Positions 23,550 through 35,899 of a DNA stretch of 64,000 nt are shown piece after piece; within the stretch, counting starts at the first letter, position 1, and every line of letters begins with the position of its first letter. Position numbers and translations under genes: made by a program. Below the pieces are notes generated by a model. The model ran no database searches, had not been told where the DNA came from, and was given only the letters and a program-made list of their open reading frames with translations. The stretch is from Holacanthus passer. Lineage: Eukaryota > Chordata > Actinopteri > Pomacanthidae. The DNA lies in contig JAFREQ010000061.1 in assembly GCA_025331565.1 (NCBI GenBank), positions 1,517,501-1,581,500 on the forward strand. Reading direction: 5' to 3'.

Positions 23550-26500
23550 CTGGTGCTTGAGGATTTGTGTTTATGCCCGGATTAGAGTTAATAACTGTAT
23601 CAAGCTACGTTTTAAGCCTGACCTATGACAAGTAATGCTGAGGTGCTGAAAGGGATATTTTCCAATACATTACCCTCTCTCCTCTTCCAAGTCCGTTCCC
23701 CATTACAGGAGGCTGAATAAATGACACGCAGATTCTCCAAGCTCGCAACAACGAGCCAGACAGTTTGGATCTGCAACATCGTGCAACACCGCTGCATGCG
23801 GGAGCTTCGGTACAGGAGCTAATGGACGCGCAGCGCTTTATATCTGCTGGTAACTAGTGTTAGCAGTTAGTGAGCAGTCACATGAACAGTTGAAGGTCCT
23901 ATTTCACAGCAATCCAGGCCTCGCTGTCAGGCTAATTGCAGACACCTGTGATGGGGACCACACACGCTCTGTCACCACCTGCCATCGAGAACAGTCGACA
24001 ACACTCTGGTCATCCAGTCACCATCAAGTTCAAGCAGATATGCAAATGTCTGGTGCTGTTTGGTAGAACATGCGCAGCTGTTTGTAGAGATGTCATGAGT
24101 TAATAATGTAAGCGCACACAGCAATGACTCTTAAGTTGCATCACATCACTCCTTACTGCACATTTCTCCTTATACATCCATATGTGCCATGAAGTTGCGA
24201 CTGCATGTTCATTATGGATTTGCCTCCACACAGTCGTCCACATCCTGTCTGAGCTGGAACCTCTGGGAGCCCCGGCAGCGCTCCCTCGACAGGGTTAAGC
24301 TCAAGTTTGTGTGCCGACAGTCATGCATGAACGAGAGGCTGCTACTCAATACCCAAGAGGTATGGAAGGAATATCAACTGCCAAAACCTCGGCATTAGAG
24401 CACCAGATAAACACTTCATTTATCTTTGTGTTCGCTCTTATTTCGGTTTCGCAGGTCACGACAGCATGTGTCGCCATTTAACGCTGATCTGAAAACAGAG
24501 GCTGGTCACCGAGTCAAATATATGATGAAAGTATTCTGACTGAAATGTACCCGAATTCTGCATCTACGTCACCGTCTGCACAGGACAAACAGAGCCGGTG
24601 TCAGCCAGTCAGCAGTCTTTCCACTTCCTGCCACGACTGAAACGGTTAAGGGCGCATTAAGCTGTTTTGCTCAATGGCCCTTGACCAATATAAAGAAGTA
24701 CTGAGATAGCATGTTCTGATTTATGCCCTGTGAAGACATTATGAATGCATGCAAGCACATGCATGAACACCAACACACAGAGCCACTGAAAAAGAAGGGA
24801 ATGTAAAATAAGATAGATAGATAGATAGATAAATAAACCACATTAACAAAATGTGTAAAATTACAAATACACATTCCATTTATTTCCAACAAAACCTTTT
24901 GTTTGTTGGATCTAAATTATAGCTTGATTAAAGTCTAACAGAGGCTACAGTAAATCCTGTGTGAATGTTTGCTGCAGTTCCTCTAAAATGGGAAATATTG
25001 ATCAGTATGATTTCCCTGGGTACTGAGGAGCTGTAGAGGAAGAGTGAGAGACATTATTTAAGGGACATGGAGCCTAAGTTGAAAAAAAAAAAAAAAAAAA
25101 AAACCAACGTGACATTATGGTCTGTGCCTTGAAACATGGCTCCGTCTGAGTGGCCTTTGATGGTGAGGCGAAAAGGTAGTTCATCATTGTCTGCATGGGA
25201 ACCAGGGGGGTGGTTGTCTTGTGTTGATTTTACATTATTAATTTGAGGCACACAAGGTCATCGGGGCCGCTATAGTCATGAGAACCAGTTGTTATCTTAA
25301 CACAGCTGTCGGGCTGAATCTGCATTGACTGATTATGCCATTGATTGGTAACAGTGTGAGAAGGCAGCCTCCGGGATTCAGAGCCTTTTCAACGCCACGG
25401 TTGCTTTTTGGTTCCTGCAGAAAACAGGCCTCATTATTTGTATTTTACAGTCTCGGCTGCGTTAACTAGCACTGCAGCTCCGAGAGGATTGTATAACCAC
25501 GTCTCAGACACCTTCAATCTGCTGTAAGCAAATCAAATGTGAATGTCAAATTGTTCCAAACATATGCTAATGCAGGAAAAACCTCATGTGTGAGGGAAGG
25601 CGGGGGGGGTGGAAACTAAATAGAAAATAAACATTACAAAAACTGTGAAATCTTAAACAAAAGGGGGTTGAATCCTGAGCAGCTGGCATGGAATGAACTC
25701 TTCTGGAGAGGGAATGCCAGTTTCAGAGCGCCCCGAGCATCGATTTGGAGCCAAGGCAGTAAACAGCTTTTATCAGCAATAATGATGGCATAATCCCAGC
25801 TAAAGAGGAAAGTAGCATATGGTGCAAAGCTTACAACTGCAATCCCAACAAAGTAGGGGGGATTTTCATCACTTTGTCCACTTGAAAGACACTCTGCCAA
25901 TTCATTTTTTCCCTCTGCACGGTAATAATTAACATGACTTGTGTAAAATACAGACATTTTCCTCATCTGTTGACTCTCAGTCAGTTTGATTTATGGGGCG
26001 ACGCGAAACATCCAAAATGTTTCTGCAAACATTAAAAGGCTTTACAAGGTGACAACCGCTGCCCGACAAGCTACCAGGGAGTCACACTTCAATCCCACAC
26101 ACGCATAACAAGTATGGATGTCGAAAGTCAGCAGCGAGTTCGAAATGAATCTCAAACAAAGCTGCCACCTGCAAAGTCACACAATCTTTGCAGCGAAGTC
26201 TATATTTCATTCGTCTGTGTTATCGTAGCCTCCTTCATTAAACCTATCAAGTTCCCCTTTTGATCAGACAGGCCAGAAGACGGCTCTTTTCCAGGAAGAG
26301 TGCAACGCTGCCAAGTCGCGCTCCAGACTGGCTTCAACCTCTGTCATTGATTTTCCTCCAAGCTGTGACCATTCATTGTTTGTGACATTCTCCTGTCGGC
26401 TCTTTAACACCCTTCAACCAAATCAATTTCATATTTTTGTCAATGCCTCGCGACTGGACGGAGCCAGATGGGAAGGGACGTCACATGATTCAGGGTGTCG

Positions 26501-26610
26501 ATTTTCTGGCAACAGTTTTATCTGCAGTTTTTACAAGACTTAGAAAGCTGGTATGATGGGTTTATTTAAAGACATGTAACCGAGGAGAGGACGAAATAAG
26601 CCCGAGCTGT
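23550..26610. other. intron 2 segment with GATA array
   Basis: Unique-looking intronic DNA with a (GATA)n run of about 22 bp at 24811-24832 and an A22 run at 25082-25103. No gene or recognised transposon body. Confidence 0.55.
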
Positions 26611-26615
26611 TTAAT

Positions 26616-26813
26616 GTGCAGCTGAAACAATTGGTCATCAATCGATTAGTTGATGGACAGAAGATTAAAAGGCAACCATTGTACGCATCATTTAGTCTTT
26701 TTTTTTCAGTCGTTTCAACTTAAATGCCAAACGTGAGCGAGCTCCAGACGTGAACTCTGAGCATATGCTGCTTCTCTTTGACCTATATCTTCCTAAACTG
26801 AATATTTTTGGTG
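26616..26813. mobile_element. partial copy of a teleost dispersed repeat
   Basis: The segment begins GCTGAAACAATTGGTCATCA and continues with CGATTAGTTGATGGACAGAAG, a later ATGCCAAACGTG and finally AAACTGAATATTTTTGG. This order matches, with substitutions, one end of a widespread fish repeat I recall whose ends read GTGCTGAAACGATTAGTCGA. Only about 200 bp of one end is present. The likely class is a non-autonomous DNA transposon; the family name is not asserted. Confidence 0.6.
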
Positions 26814-26819
26814 TAATTC

Positions 26820-28600
26820 CACCTATGTGGCATCATACAAACACTTTATATACACTTAACAACACATTATAATGCAGTTACAACAATTATAACTTCTCTG
26901 ATGAAGACATATTTTAATAATTACAACTGTGTTTGACTTCATACTATATTACTATATTATTCATCGTCTGTCATTATAGTTGAGGGCAAATACATTCATA
27001 AGCCTTTATATCTGTTTACAACTACATCATATTGTGTTTTAAACCAGTCACTAATTTATTTTTCACATCTGAATCAAATGAATCGTATTTTACAACTCCA
27101 GCTAAAACACTGCAAACATCAACAGTTTGACAGCGAGACGAAGATGCTGATGTTGCTGTTTTCAAAAACATTATGGCATTTACAGATTCACAAGCCGCAC
27201 TAACAGTCGTGCACATGTGAAAACAGCAAACCGCTTCTTTTCTTCAACTCCAACAAATCTAAATGTATTCTTTGCCTCTTCGTCAGCCCAGCAGACCATA
27301 TGGCTTTGCCCTCTATTCTACTCTCAATATCACACACTAACAATGACAACAATAATAGCACGAGTGACCTTGACTTCCCGTCTGGACTCTAAGAATAATA
27401 TTTGATAGCAATATTAAGTGCAACAATAATGAGATGAATATTCCCCATTTAGTGGCGACAGCTTTAGGACAAATTCTGAAGGGAGAGCTGCCTGCTGCAG
27501 CTACATGCTGGTCACTCTTAGTTGTCAGGGCTGATTTATTGCCTCCTAGCTGTTCAATTTCACATTTTGTCCTCGTCATATCCCCAACTCATGATCATTC
27601 TGCACTGACCCTTGTAGGGCAGGCAGGGAATATTGATAAAACAATTATCTGCTTGCCGTTCATTTGATTTTCCATTTCAATTACGGATTGGAGGAGGCAA
27701 AAAGAAAAGATTGCGGCATTGATTTTTTTTTTTTTTCCTACCTTACAACAGGAAGGAGGCAGGCTTTGATGGGATGCTTTGATGACATGGAATCGAGGCA
27801 GGAGAAGTGTGCAGTAGCTTTAGGCGCTATGCTTCTCTTTTGCTGTTGTAAAGGCTTTGCTTTATGGGCCGTTTGTGAATTAAGTATGATTTAGCGTGGC
27901 CAACTAATAGTATTTCAAAATGGAAAAAGACGTACACACTCCAGCTTTTTATCTCATTCCAGACTCACGCGACCAATTTGACTGAATCTGATTATTGATT
28001 TCGATGATTCAGATGTGACGAGCGCAGTGGGCCGGGCTGTTCTCCGTGGGGGGCAGTGTGTTGACGCCGCTGCTGACCTGAGGTAAACACTGTATGTGCC
28101 TTGCTCTCTGGAGGCCAGAGGACCCAAAGGTCACAGCAATTTGTCAGTGACACCATTCCACGCTCTCCCCCTTTCTGATGGTCTGCCACTGTCTATTTGT
28201 CACTCTTAAATGACAACAGAGTTGCATCATACTTGTTTTTTTCCCGCAGCACTGACACAATGCTCCACCACCTCTGCATTGTGCTTCATGCGGGCCGTAT
28301 ACGAGACGCAGACAGATAAACCAAACATAGGAAACACAGTCAGAGATTCAATTGGGGGAAAGTGCATGTTAAATGCCGAGTTTCTTCAGAGCAAGCCATG
28401 TCAAATGAATCCATTACCACATAAAGTAAATAGATTCTTCTGTAAATGATTTGGAACACTGGTAATGGGTAAAGACCTAATGGGAATCCTGGTAAAATAG
28501 CCTTTGGGGAGCCTGGGAAAATCTGCCTCAGTGAAGTGGCCGGCTCTTGGCCAAAACCCTGTGTAGAGGGGAAGGGGAGGGGGGACTTCACAGAGATGAC
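26820..28600. other. intron 2 segment, no recognised feature
   Basis: AT-rich at 26,820-27,430, otherwise unremarkable intronic sequence with a T run near 27,722-27,735. Confidence 0.55.
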
Positions 28601-28608
28601 AGAAAGCG

Positions 28609-28632
28609 AGAGAGAGAGAGACAGACAGAGGA

Positions 28633-28669
<37 letters not shown>
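28609..28669. repeat. (GA)n microsatellite, interrupted
   Basis: About 60 bp of GA dinucleotides with two short interruptions. The antisense frames of serine-leucine repeats over it are artefacts. Confidence 0.9.
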
Positions 28670-28670
<1 letters not shown>

Positions 28671-28679
28671 AAACTCTCA

Positions 28680-31057
28680 AGGAATCTCCACCCGTGGATG
28701 ATGTTAAGTTCCACTGCTGAGCATAATCGCGAAAAAATGCTGAAGACTTGAAAGGGCTGATGATAATGCTATTGCTGTCCAGTGATCCAGCACGGTCACA
28801 GGCAGCAGCAGCAAGGCACAGCGCTGTACTACTTCCTATACTGCAGTCCGCTTCGGCGAACACGGCGGCTCCCAGGGGATTTCACATGGCTGACCTTAAA
28901 TAAGTTTGGCTTTGATCAAAGTTTAGCACGATGGGTCCGCTTGCTACAGATCAGGGGATCAGGGAGATGAGACCTGGGCTAGAAGGTCCTGGCAAAGACT
29001 CCTTCCTAAAGCTCCAGTGCGCCCTTCCAACACCGGATTATGTTGGGCAATTAAGGTAATGAACTGGCTAACGTAACAACGCATAATGATCCTTTTTATC
29101 CTCGTTCTCTAAGGTGCCTCTTGCAGTTTCTCTGCCACGTCTTTTCTCTGTATCACTTAAAAACAGCTTTGCTTTCCATTCCGTTCCCAGTACGCCAAAT
29201 GATATCTCAGGTAATTCAAGACAAAAGTAAACCACCGCCGGGCGCGGACGTCTGCAGTAAAGCAGACAGCACAGGTGGAGCAGCGGAGCTCTTGTTAGGC
29301 CAGGTGAGTGCGCACAGGCTCGATTGCAGGAGGAGGAAGAGAAAGCACCTGTGTGGACGCGCTCACGTGTGTTCGCCTTCGCCGGACTCCACGCGAGCGG
29401 GCGACCAGGCCTCGCGTCGATCTGTGTGGCAGCGAGAGCCTGCATTCCACTTCCCCCAATCAACCTCCCACCCCATCAGTGCACAACTTGTCTGCCTGCT
29501 CCCTTTTCATTTGAACACATTTTCTAGCCAAAAATTTCACTTCAATCTCACCTCATCTCTCCATACTACATTAACCCCTGGCAATTGCCTTCCAAATGAC
29601 CCCATTAAGCTGTAATTGCCTCAGCAGGCCTGCTCCCTCGCTTGTAATTCTGTGCAGCGAACCCACCAGACGTTCCCCCGGCATTGTTTCATGTTCTGGC
29701 TCCCATCAGCCAGTTCAGACACTGACCCCCCACCCGCCCTCCCCCTTTTACTCCCCACCTCCTCTCTTCTGTCATGGCCGGAGCTGTTGGTGCTCACCAC
29801 TAGCGGTGCCACTGGCAGACTCTCCTCGTCTCCACAGTGAGCTCACACAGGAGGCGCCGTGCCCTCGCTTCCTCCTCGACGGCTACACACGCTGTCAATT
29901 ACATAAGCACATACATTCACCACGAGAGGCCCTAAACACAATAACCTGCTTTTTGTTGTGTCACTGCGAGGCCTTCGCTTCACAAGCACGGCGCGGTTTA
30001 TCCGTGTGACGAACACAAAACAAGACGTTTGCTGCTCAGAATTTCTCCTCACGTGTCAATTACAGAATTAATTGTGGCATCATATTCGCACGTTAAAGCG
30101 TCGTCTCTCTCCTCAGTTGTCATTAGGATGCTGTTGGGCGCAGAGAGTACAGCCGGCGAAGACACCCGCCACGGCACCTCCCAGCACAACTTCACCTTTT
30201 CTGTTCCCACTAGGGAGCTGATGTCAGGACTGCTCAACTTTTTGACGAAGGCCTCCACGGATAACTAACGCACAAATGCGGATAGGTGGAGAAAGCGATC
30301 CTGACAGTGATGTATTGCAACTAGTTGCAGGTGTCAAAAAGAAGACGCTCTGCCAGCCGTCGGCGTGCATGCACTGCGTATATATGCATGCATGCACGCG
30401 TCCGTGCCCCCGCGTGTTTTTCCGAACGTGCGCGTCGTGTACGTGCATGTGGCTGCGTGTGCTCGCAGATGTTTGATGTGCACATGTTCATGATGCCTCT
30501 AAGCCTTTACATGTGACCTGCTATGGGGGGACTCTGACTAATAATCCATTCAACACTCCCTCCATTTCAAGCAGCACATCCTCCCTGCCGCCCAGAACAG
30601 ATTGGTTAGCTCATAAAGGCTCTGTGATGCCACAGACTCACACACGCCGCCTCTGCCTGCGAGTTCATCACACCATCTTCTAACATGTATGTTTATCCGT
30701 TTAGAAAAGCTCCTTATGGAACGGCACATCGACAAAATGCAGTTGCATTGATTTCCCCTTTTTACACTGCAGCGATTTACTGTGATTTGAAACGTGCTTT
30801 CTAAATTAATTCCAAACCTGAGATGCACAAGCTTTCTCTGAACACACGAACCTTCAGAAACGCTTTAGATCATTTCGTTCTCTCGTTGCCCGTTTATTTA
30901 AATTCATTCTTTTTCCTAAGCAAATGTTCCCAGGAATATCAAGGTGTTTTTGTTGCAAAGCTCTAACTGATCCGGGGGGATTTGCTTCCAACAGCCTGTC
31001 TCTCCCTCGCCTTTCAACACAAAACTCTGCGCTCCAATCAAAATGAACCACCAGGGA
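28680..31057. other. intron 2 segment, no recognised feature
   Basis: Somewhat GC-richer stretch (29,230-30,480) with several overlapping open frames on both strands, none recognisable. Two CAATTGCC/TAATTGCC motifs occur at about 29,581 and 29,612. Confidence 0.5.
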
Positions 31058-31092
31058 CCCCCCACCCCCACCTCCCTCCCCTCCCTCCCCCC
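31058..31092 (-). other. G-quadruplex-prone tract on the transcript strand
   Basis: The plus strand is C-rich, so the minus (pbx3 sense) strand has six or more runs of three to six G separated by single bases. It could form a quadruplex in the nascent RNA or in the displaced strand. Structural potential only. Confidence 0.5.
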
Positions 31093-31597
31093 TGAGCTAC
31101 GCCTGCTCCGAGTGCTGTGATAGCAGCCTCTCTGCCATTGATCGCGGAGTTTAGCACAGAGCATGCATGGCACCGTTAGCAGAAAACAAAGACCTCTCTC
31201 CCTTTAATAGTGGCGCACGCCGTTAATGCAGCTAACGTCTTGTGTTTCCCTCTGCCCTGAATGAAAGAAAGCAGATAGCAATTAAAAAGGTTAACTAGGG
31301 TCCACGTCTCGTCACAACTCATCTTTTTCACACAAATCTTTTTACCTCATAAACAGATTGATATCTTTTGGGGGGGCGCTCGCTTGCCACGAGTGATAAA
31401 AACACGCATTCATGTCTTACTTCTAATCGCGTTCCACGTTGCAAATCTAATTGTAGACACTGAATTCAAAAAGGAAACGCAGCTTTATTGATCCACCTAA
31501 CACAGACCAGGAGGATCTCATGAATTAGGAATGAGATAAATCACCATTAACCCCAGAGAACCCAGCTTGTGGTCGACCACTGACACACCGCACTGAG

Positions 31598-31599
<2 letters not shown>

Positions 31600-31626
<27 letters not shown>
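31600..31626. repeat. poly-T run (27 nt)
   Basis: The longest homopolymer in the window. It could be the tail of an old retrocopy, but no body is recognisable beside it. Confidence 0.85.
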
Positions 31627-31630
<4 letters not shown>

Positions 31631-31769
31631 AATTCTTCCTGGCAAAGTATAAATATAAGTCTTCAATGAATACAGCATGTGTCTGTTTATTTAATAAAGG
31701 GCTGATTTACTTGTGACAGAGAATAAATTCTTCTATTTTCTGTGAGCCTCTATAAAATTGCCATCATTT

Positions 31770-31870
31770 TTAATTAATTCTTAATTAAAATATATTACAC
31801 CACAGCTTCTACCCATCTCTCTTGATATTCTAACATAATCAATTCAGAACCATTTACATATCATTAATTA
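31770..31870. promoter_or_regulatory. TTAATTAA-rich segment
   Basis: TTAATTAA occurs at 31770-31777 and 31781-31788, with ATTAATTAA at about 31863-31871. The segment is embedded in AT-rich DNA, so chance is a real alternative to a homeodomain-bound element. Confidence 0.2.
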
Positions 31871-32892
31871 AAAGCTTTCCTCTCTCATCCTTAAAATCAT
31901 AATGAGGGCCGATTCCTCATTAGTAACCTATAAGGGAGAAAATAACAATACAGTAGAGAATGGATGGCGCGTTCCACAGTGAGTCCTTTGTCTCTGAGTT
32001 TCTGAAAAGCATTTTTTTTTTTACGCTTCTCAATTGGATTTAAGAATTACTGAGTCAATTTTGTAGACTCAATGAAAACGAGTGAAGCAGCACAGACTCT
32101 CTCACTGTTTATTTGCGCCTCCACGCTGCTTTAAAACGTACAACCAAGTCAATCAGTGTCATCACTGAATTTGGGCTAAATTGATTTTAAGAATTGCAAA
32201 GTACAATTTATCATCTCAAGCTTTTTTTTTTTTTAACAGTGCAGGAAAAATATAAATGAAAAGTTTTGTCATTTGGGGAAAAAAAAAAAAAAAATCCCAC
32301 ACAGTTATTTTACATATGAATGTGTTCACTAAATAAAACACCTGTGAACAACGACGCTCGACTGGAATAAATAAATGTTCTAACCTTGGACTTTGTTTGC
32401 AATGAGCAGACAAACAAACATGGCAGTTCGCTCCGAGTAATAAACAACTGTGCCTGGATCTAAAAGCCAGCTCAGGACTTGTTGATATGCCATCAGGCTG
32501 CATAATTCAATTTCACCGTAAATTTTAAGTGCGTCTACGAAAACAGATCATTTATTATCCAGACTTTTAAAAAAAAGCCCACACGTGTGCACTATCTTTC
32601 CATCTTGAGCTCTCTCTTAAAGAAGAGTAATAATATCAAGTAATGATAGGTATTGTTATGCCGAGGATCAGGCATATCCTGATTTTTATCGCCCGTCTCT
32701 CACAGGTGCTCCGGCGCTACTTGTCAGGACTGCATGTCTGGGTCTTCCACATGTCAGATAAAAATCGCTGCACTTGGTGTTTCGGCAGCCTGACAGCAAT
32801 TTATTTGAATGTTTTGTCACACTGGTGTTGGTGCATTTTGTGTGGGCTGCTCACCGGAATGGCAACAGCTCGTAGCTTCCTGACACGTGTGC

Positions 32893-32942
32893 ACACACAC
32901 ACACTCTCTGACACACACACACACACACATACACACACACAT
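32893..32942. repeat. (CA)n microsatellite, interrupted
   Basis: CA repeats interrupted by TCTCTG and TA, about 50 bp. Confidence 0.85.
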
Positions 32943-33489
32943 CTGGATTAGCACGAAATTGCAGATGCATTTCCTGCATGTCTGTAATTAAAACCTGTGC
33001 ATGGACAAAAAATAAAAATAGGCGCGGTGTTGGTAAACTGAATGTGTTCATTAATATTTAACACCCAATAAAGCAGGTGACACCACGTTGTTAGCACTCT
33101 TTTAAAAATATACATTTCCATTTACACCTCCATGACCACACACACCACCCCACATGAACCCAATATAAAATGTCACGTGAGCCGGAGAACAGGTTCCACT
33201 GACAGTCGTGAAAAAAACACAGCACACATTTATATGTAAACACACTTATTTTATCGAAATAAATAACACACTCGAGTCGCGTTGAGCACAAACCTCGCTG
33301 TGATCTCGTGCTTCTCTGAGCTGACATGGAATATTGAGTAAGTTAATGAAATCCTCTCAAAGACAGGAACTCTATTTTTACACCATGATAATTAAAGTAC
33401 GACACAGTTATAATTTACAGCCCTCGCTTAATTGCATAGGAAAAGTAAAATGGGAGAGGTCTATGAGAGGAGATTAAATGTGTGTGTGC

Positions 33490-33518
33490 GTGCAAAAACG
33501 TGTGTGTGTGTGTGTGTG
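33490..33518. repeat. (GT)n microsatellite, interrupted
   Basis: Two short GT arrays separated by about ten bases of A-rich sequence. Confidence 0.75.
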
Positions 33519-33802
33519 CGTCTTCACTCAAGAACATAAAAGCGCTTCCTGTGCATCTAAACAACAGGACTGTATCTTTTAGCATCGTGGAACGTATCAG
33601 AGATTAGGTAATGAAATATGCACTGTCCTATTTTTCTGCTACCAGGCCCTTTGACAAATCGAGTACAATCCGAAATCTCCATAAATCACTATTAAAGACA
33701 AGTATATCATCACCAGCGCATATATCTTCCCCAGCCTGACCTGTAGACTAATGAGAAAAGGCCCAGACTATCTTGTCTGATTAATTAATTCAAAATGTCG
33801 GC

Positions 33803-33848
33803 TGTTATTCAAATGTGAGGCTGGTGTTATTTGAATAACACTTGACAG
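33803..33848. promoter_or_regulatory. 12-bp perfect inverted repeat plus MEIS-like site
   Basis: TGTTATTCAAAT (33803-33814) and ATTTGAATAACA (33829-33840) are perfect reverse complements, 14 nt apart. Two bases later comes TTGACAG (33842-33848), which contains the MEIS/PREP core TGACAG. TTAATTAATT lies just upstream at 33781. This looks like a composite regulatory element; function is inferred. Confidence 0.35.
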
Positions 33849-34287
33849 CGACGCCTGAAGAAATCATTTCTGGTTTGTGAGGCTGCCGCGGCATTACTGA
33901 TGATGGCTCATGGAAATGTTAGAAGCCGAGGAGTATTTTTTCCCTCTTCGCCAGTCCTCTCGCTTTCCCTCCCTCACCTTCTCAGTCATGATAGCTCCAA
34001 GAAGTATTTCATTACTCCAACCCCCCCACCTCTTCACAATTATGGCTCTTACCGGTTTTTTCCACTGTCTGTCCTTTCTCTGTGTTTGTATTCCCTCCCA
34101 CAGCCAGCCCAGATCTACAGGGCAGCGCTTTGGCTCTGCGAGAGACATGCTGGCAAAGAGGAAGGTCATGGTTTTTACAACTGCAGCTCCCCAATGCTGA
34201 CAGCCCGCGCTGCCAAAGTGACACACTCTGTTTGGCTTTCCCACGTTCATAGAGCTCCACGGCACTTCGTCTTTATCACGGAGCTCG

Positions 34288-34288
<1 letters not shown>

Positions 34289-34326
<38 letters not shown>

Positions 34327-34330
34327 AACA
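34289..34330. repeat. (CA)n microsatellite
   Basis: About 32 bp of pure CA followed by AAACACAAAC degeneration. Confidence 0.9.
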
Positions 34331-34752
34331 TTTAATCAGCCTCGGAGCCGCGTTTCCTGTCAACGTGCAACAGAATGATCGCACGTACAGACACAATCAG
34401 AAAACATCGCCACAGACAGACGTGGAATTTATCCTTTAATTTTTTTTTTTTTTTCTTTCTTAAACCCGGTGGATTGGGGGGTGGGGAAAAAAATGCACTG
34501 GAGAAAGAAAACCGTGAAGGTACGTGCTAGGGCCTAGGGGCGATGCACACCCCTCTATCGCTTCCCTCATCAAGCATGGATTCTAATCAGGGCTGGGGAG
34601 ATATAAGACGCTCAGTCATTAAATAAATTAACTCTGCCACTCCATGCTCTCCTTCAGCACCCGCGAGAGGCCCGCCGTGCTCTGCATACTGACAGAGGCT
34701 GCGAGCATCACGCACCTCACCTTCACGCCACAACCTAGCAGGCCTGCCAGCA

Positions 34753-34781
34753 CCCACACACACACACACACACACACACAG
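34753..34781. repeat. (CA)n microsatellite
   Basis: About 29 bp of CA in intron 2. Confidence 0.9.
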
Positions 34782-35861
34782 GTTAAGAACTAATCTTGAA
34801 TATTTAAGGAGAGGAACCACCTCCTGTCTCTCCACAACTGATGTTCACATTCACGTGGAAAGCTTTTACATAATTGCATTAAAAGAGCAAAAACAACCCT
34901 CGGGACGTTTCCTGCAAACAACACAGGTATGTCTCACACTTCTGCATTAAGAAATCTGAGAGCACGAGTGATAAATAACCTAAGACCAACGCTGATTCAC
35001 AGGGTTGGTGAGACGGCGTTAGACACGAGTTTTCTGAGGATCTGTGCAGTGTGCTGCCATTCATCAAGAGGAAGCAGGCGCAGTGACGAACAGTAAGAGA
35101 GCTCAGTGTCGGCTCGGATCACTGACACAAACAATCAAAGCTGACACAGTCTTCGTATAGCACCTGCCACTCCGGCAACACAAATAGATCAATATGAGGG
35201 GAAGTCGTGCACTGTTTAAAACTCATATCCTCGCACCCGACATCATCTTCCAGAGCACCGTGATGTAAAAAGTGCATACTTAATACATATCAATCACTCT
35301 GACAGAGGAAATGCTTATTTGAGGAGCCAACGTGAGGCAAATACGCCGCGTCAGCAGAACGTCCGTTGTCAAAACTTGCCATTTGAATTTTTCGACCACA
35401 TTGCGCAGAGACAAATGTCCTCAGAAATCCCTTACATTGCAATTTATATCATTTTAATGCGCGCTTTAATTCTCCATTACTTAGAGAGGAAGTACCTGGG
35501 AGGGTGGAAACACATTAGAGAAAGTAAGAAATGAACAGAAGGGTCTGGGGATCTCTCTCGCAGACACAATTAAATATTCATGCGTCTCCTCCTAGGACAC
35601 AACAGATACAGATCATTATCGTGGCAACAGCACACCACCATTTTGTTCACACGTTTGGCCCTGAATCAACGTGTGTGCATGAAATTCCATATGAAGAGGA
35701 GACGCCGGCAGAATCATCAGGCCGCTATTAAAATTAGAGCTGATTCTTTTTCATGATGACAAATGCAAAAAAAAAAAAAAAAAAAAAAAATACCTGTAAT
35801 TATCAGTGTGATATTCAGGCTATTAATTACTACACTTGAATGTCTTTGCAGAGGTGTACAG

Positions 35862-35896
35862 GTGTGTGTGTGTGTCTCTGAGTCACACACACACAC
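35862..35896. repeat. (GT)n-(AC)n inverted pair, hairpin-forming
   Basis: Seven GT units (35862-35875) are followed by CTCTGAGT and then six CA units (35884-35896). The two halves are complementary, so the stretch can form a stem-loop with a loop of about eight nt. Confidence 0.7.
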
Positions 35897-35899
35897 GGG

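Noticed and set aside
28340..28863. Ser/Leu-repeat frames on the minus strand
   Set aside because: They are translations of the GA microsatellite.
33900..34439. 179-codon plus-strand frame
   Set aside because: It ends in a Thr-His repeat from a CA microsatellite and has no recognisable domain.
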